Shown one piece after another: positions 63,234-64,000 of a stretch of DNA of 64,000 nt. Source of the stretch: Allobosea sp. Root381 (GTDB lineage: Bacteria > Pseudomonadota > Alphaproteobacteria > Rhizobiales > Beijerinckiaceae); the NCBI RefSeq assembly GCF_001429395.1, contig NZ_LMJT01000017.1, forward strand, positions 389 through 64,388, in the 5' to 3' direction. The stretch's first letter is position 1. Every line of letters begins with the position of its first letter. Both the position numbers and the translations under genes were made by a program. Under the pieces are notes generated by a model. That model did no database searches and was not told the DNA's origin. It saw only the letters and a program-made list of their open reading frames with translations.

Positions 63234-64000
63234 ATGAGCAAGATCAAGGGTACCTTCGTCGCCATCGTCACCCCCTTCGACAAGGACGAGGCCATCGACG
63301 CCGCCGCCCTGCGCCGCCAGGTCGAGCGCCAGGTCGGGGCCGGCAACGGCATCTTCTGCGCCGGCACCAATGGCGAGTTCTATGCGCTCTCCTTCGAGGA
63401 GAAGGTCGAGGTCGCACGCATCTGTGTCGAGGCCGCGGCCGGCCGCCTCGAGGTGCTCGCCCATATCGGCGAGATCTCCACGCAGCAGACCATCGCGCTC
63501 GGCAAGCAGGTCGAGAAGCTCGGCGTGCGCGCCGTCTCGGCGATCACGCCCTCCTTCATCGCCTGCTCGCAGGAGGAGCTGATCGAGCATTACCGGAAGG
63601 TCGCGGACGCGCTGTCCCTGCCGGTCTATCTCTACAACATCCCCGCCCGCACCGGGAACACGATCGAGCCCGAGACGGCCCGCATCCTCGCCGATCACCC
63701 GAACATCATCGGTATCAAGGACAGCGCCGGCTCGCAGGAGAGCCTCGACGGCTTCCTGGAGATCGCTCGCGAGCGTGACGATTTCGACGTGCTGGTCGGC
63801 CCGGACTCGCTGATCCTGCACGGGCTCAAGAACGGCGCGACCGGCAACATCTCGGGCCTCGGCAACGTCTCGCCAGTCACGGTGAATGCGATCGGCACGA
63901 ATTTCGACAAGGGCGACATGGAAGCCGCCGAGGCTGCGCAGACCCGCTTCAGCGCGCTGCGCAAGGACCTGTACGCCTTCGGCTTCCCGCCGGCGATGGT
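63234..64000 (+). CDS. DapA-family aldolase/lyase (3' end beyond window)
   Basis: At least 255 residues. TIM-barrel of the dihydrodipicolinate synthase/N-acetylneuraminate lyase superfamily: GTNGEFYALSFEEK (with Asn-Gly in place of Thr-Thr), YNIPARTGN with Tyr134, and IIGIKDSAG with Schiff-base Lys162. It condenses or cleaves a 2-oxo acid (pyruvate type). In this catabolic operon a lyase or dehydratase on a sugar-acid is more likely than lysine synthesis. ATG 63234 follows the dehydrogenase by 41 bp. Confidence 0.9.
   Translation, partial: MSKIKGTFVAIVTPFDKDEAIDAAALRRQVERQVGAGNGIFCAGTNGEFYALSFEEKVEVARICVEAAAGRLEVLAHIGEISTQQTIALGKQVEKLGVRAVSAITPSFIACSQEELIEHYRKVADALSLPVYLYNIPARTGNTIEPETARILADHPNIIGIKDSAGSQESLDGFLEIARERDDFDVLVGPDSLILHGLKNGATGNISGLGNVSPVTVNAIGTNFDKGDMEAAEAAQTRFSALRKDLYAFGFPPAM

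Overview
The window is GC-rich, gene-dense bacterial DNA. It looks like a free-living alphaproteobacterium of the Hyphomicrobiales, and a Bosea- or Methylobacterium-like genome is a reasonable guess. The reasons are two tripartite tricarboxylate transporter (TTT) operons, glycine-rich giant autotransporters, RTX proteins with a PrtD/HlyD-type secretion system, and a small Tat-signal basic protein of a rhizobial type. This placement is inference from gene content; I see no rRNA, tRNA, insertion sequence, phage or CRISPR array.

Layout. (1) 1-4647: the 3'-truncated gene of a secreted RTX protein (metallophosphoesterase, PKD and LamG-like domains) divergent from a LysR gene (4771-5676). (2) 5915-11538: an AraC-type regulator divergent from a cell-envelope cluster of two outer-membrane barrels, a class A acid phosphatase and a DUF1254/DUF1214 protein. 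A triple-TGGC motif occurs in front of both barrel genes, and the second copy comes with a decayed duplicate of a signal-peptide coding region. (3) 11925-24698: a type I secretion operon (ABC ATPase, a membrane-anchored RTX protein, HlyD adaptor) downstream of a 2413-residue RTX heme peroxidase that resembles the Mn(II)-oxidising MopA type. A NarL-type two-component system (24960-27018) starts on the other side of a 22-bp near-palindrome. (4) 27202-33693: a 2163-residue glycine-rich autotransporter. (5) 34115-40043: a hydroxyacid/aldolase TTT operon (2-hydroxyacid dehydrogenase, TctC, TctB, TctA, RraA-like aldolase) with a divergent LysR. (6) 40192-41408: a methyltransferase and a small Tat-exported basic protein.

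(7) 41518-46384: a second autotransporter co-transcribed with a globin-fold protein that lacks the proximal heme histidine. (8) 46720-51336: a signalling module made of a secreted helical protein, a periplasmic molybdopterin-fold protein without cysteine, a PAS histidine kinase and a PAS/LuxR response regulator, followed by a lipoprotein. A CCCCT-N8-AGGGG palindrome lies in the promoter region and again just after the regulator gene, in front of the lipoprotein, which suggests a small regulon.

(9) 51407-64000: a catabolic island. One strand carries gntR, tctC, tctB, tctA, a larA homologue and larC, larE, larB, the full biosynthetic set for the nickel-pincer nucleotide (NPN) cofactor. The other strand carries a DUF1537 four-carbon acid sugar kinase, a PdxA2-type dehydrogenase, an iron-type alcohol dehydrogenase and a DapA-family lyase (cut by the window edge). 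Together these suggest import of a four-carbon sugar acid, nickel-dependent racemisation or epimerisation at C2, phosphorylation and oxidative decarboxylation to a triose phosphate. The exact substrate cannot be read from sequence.
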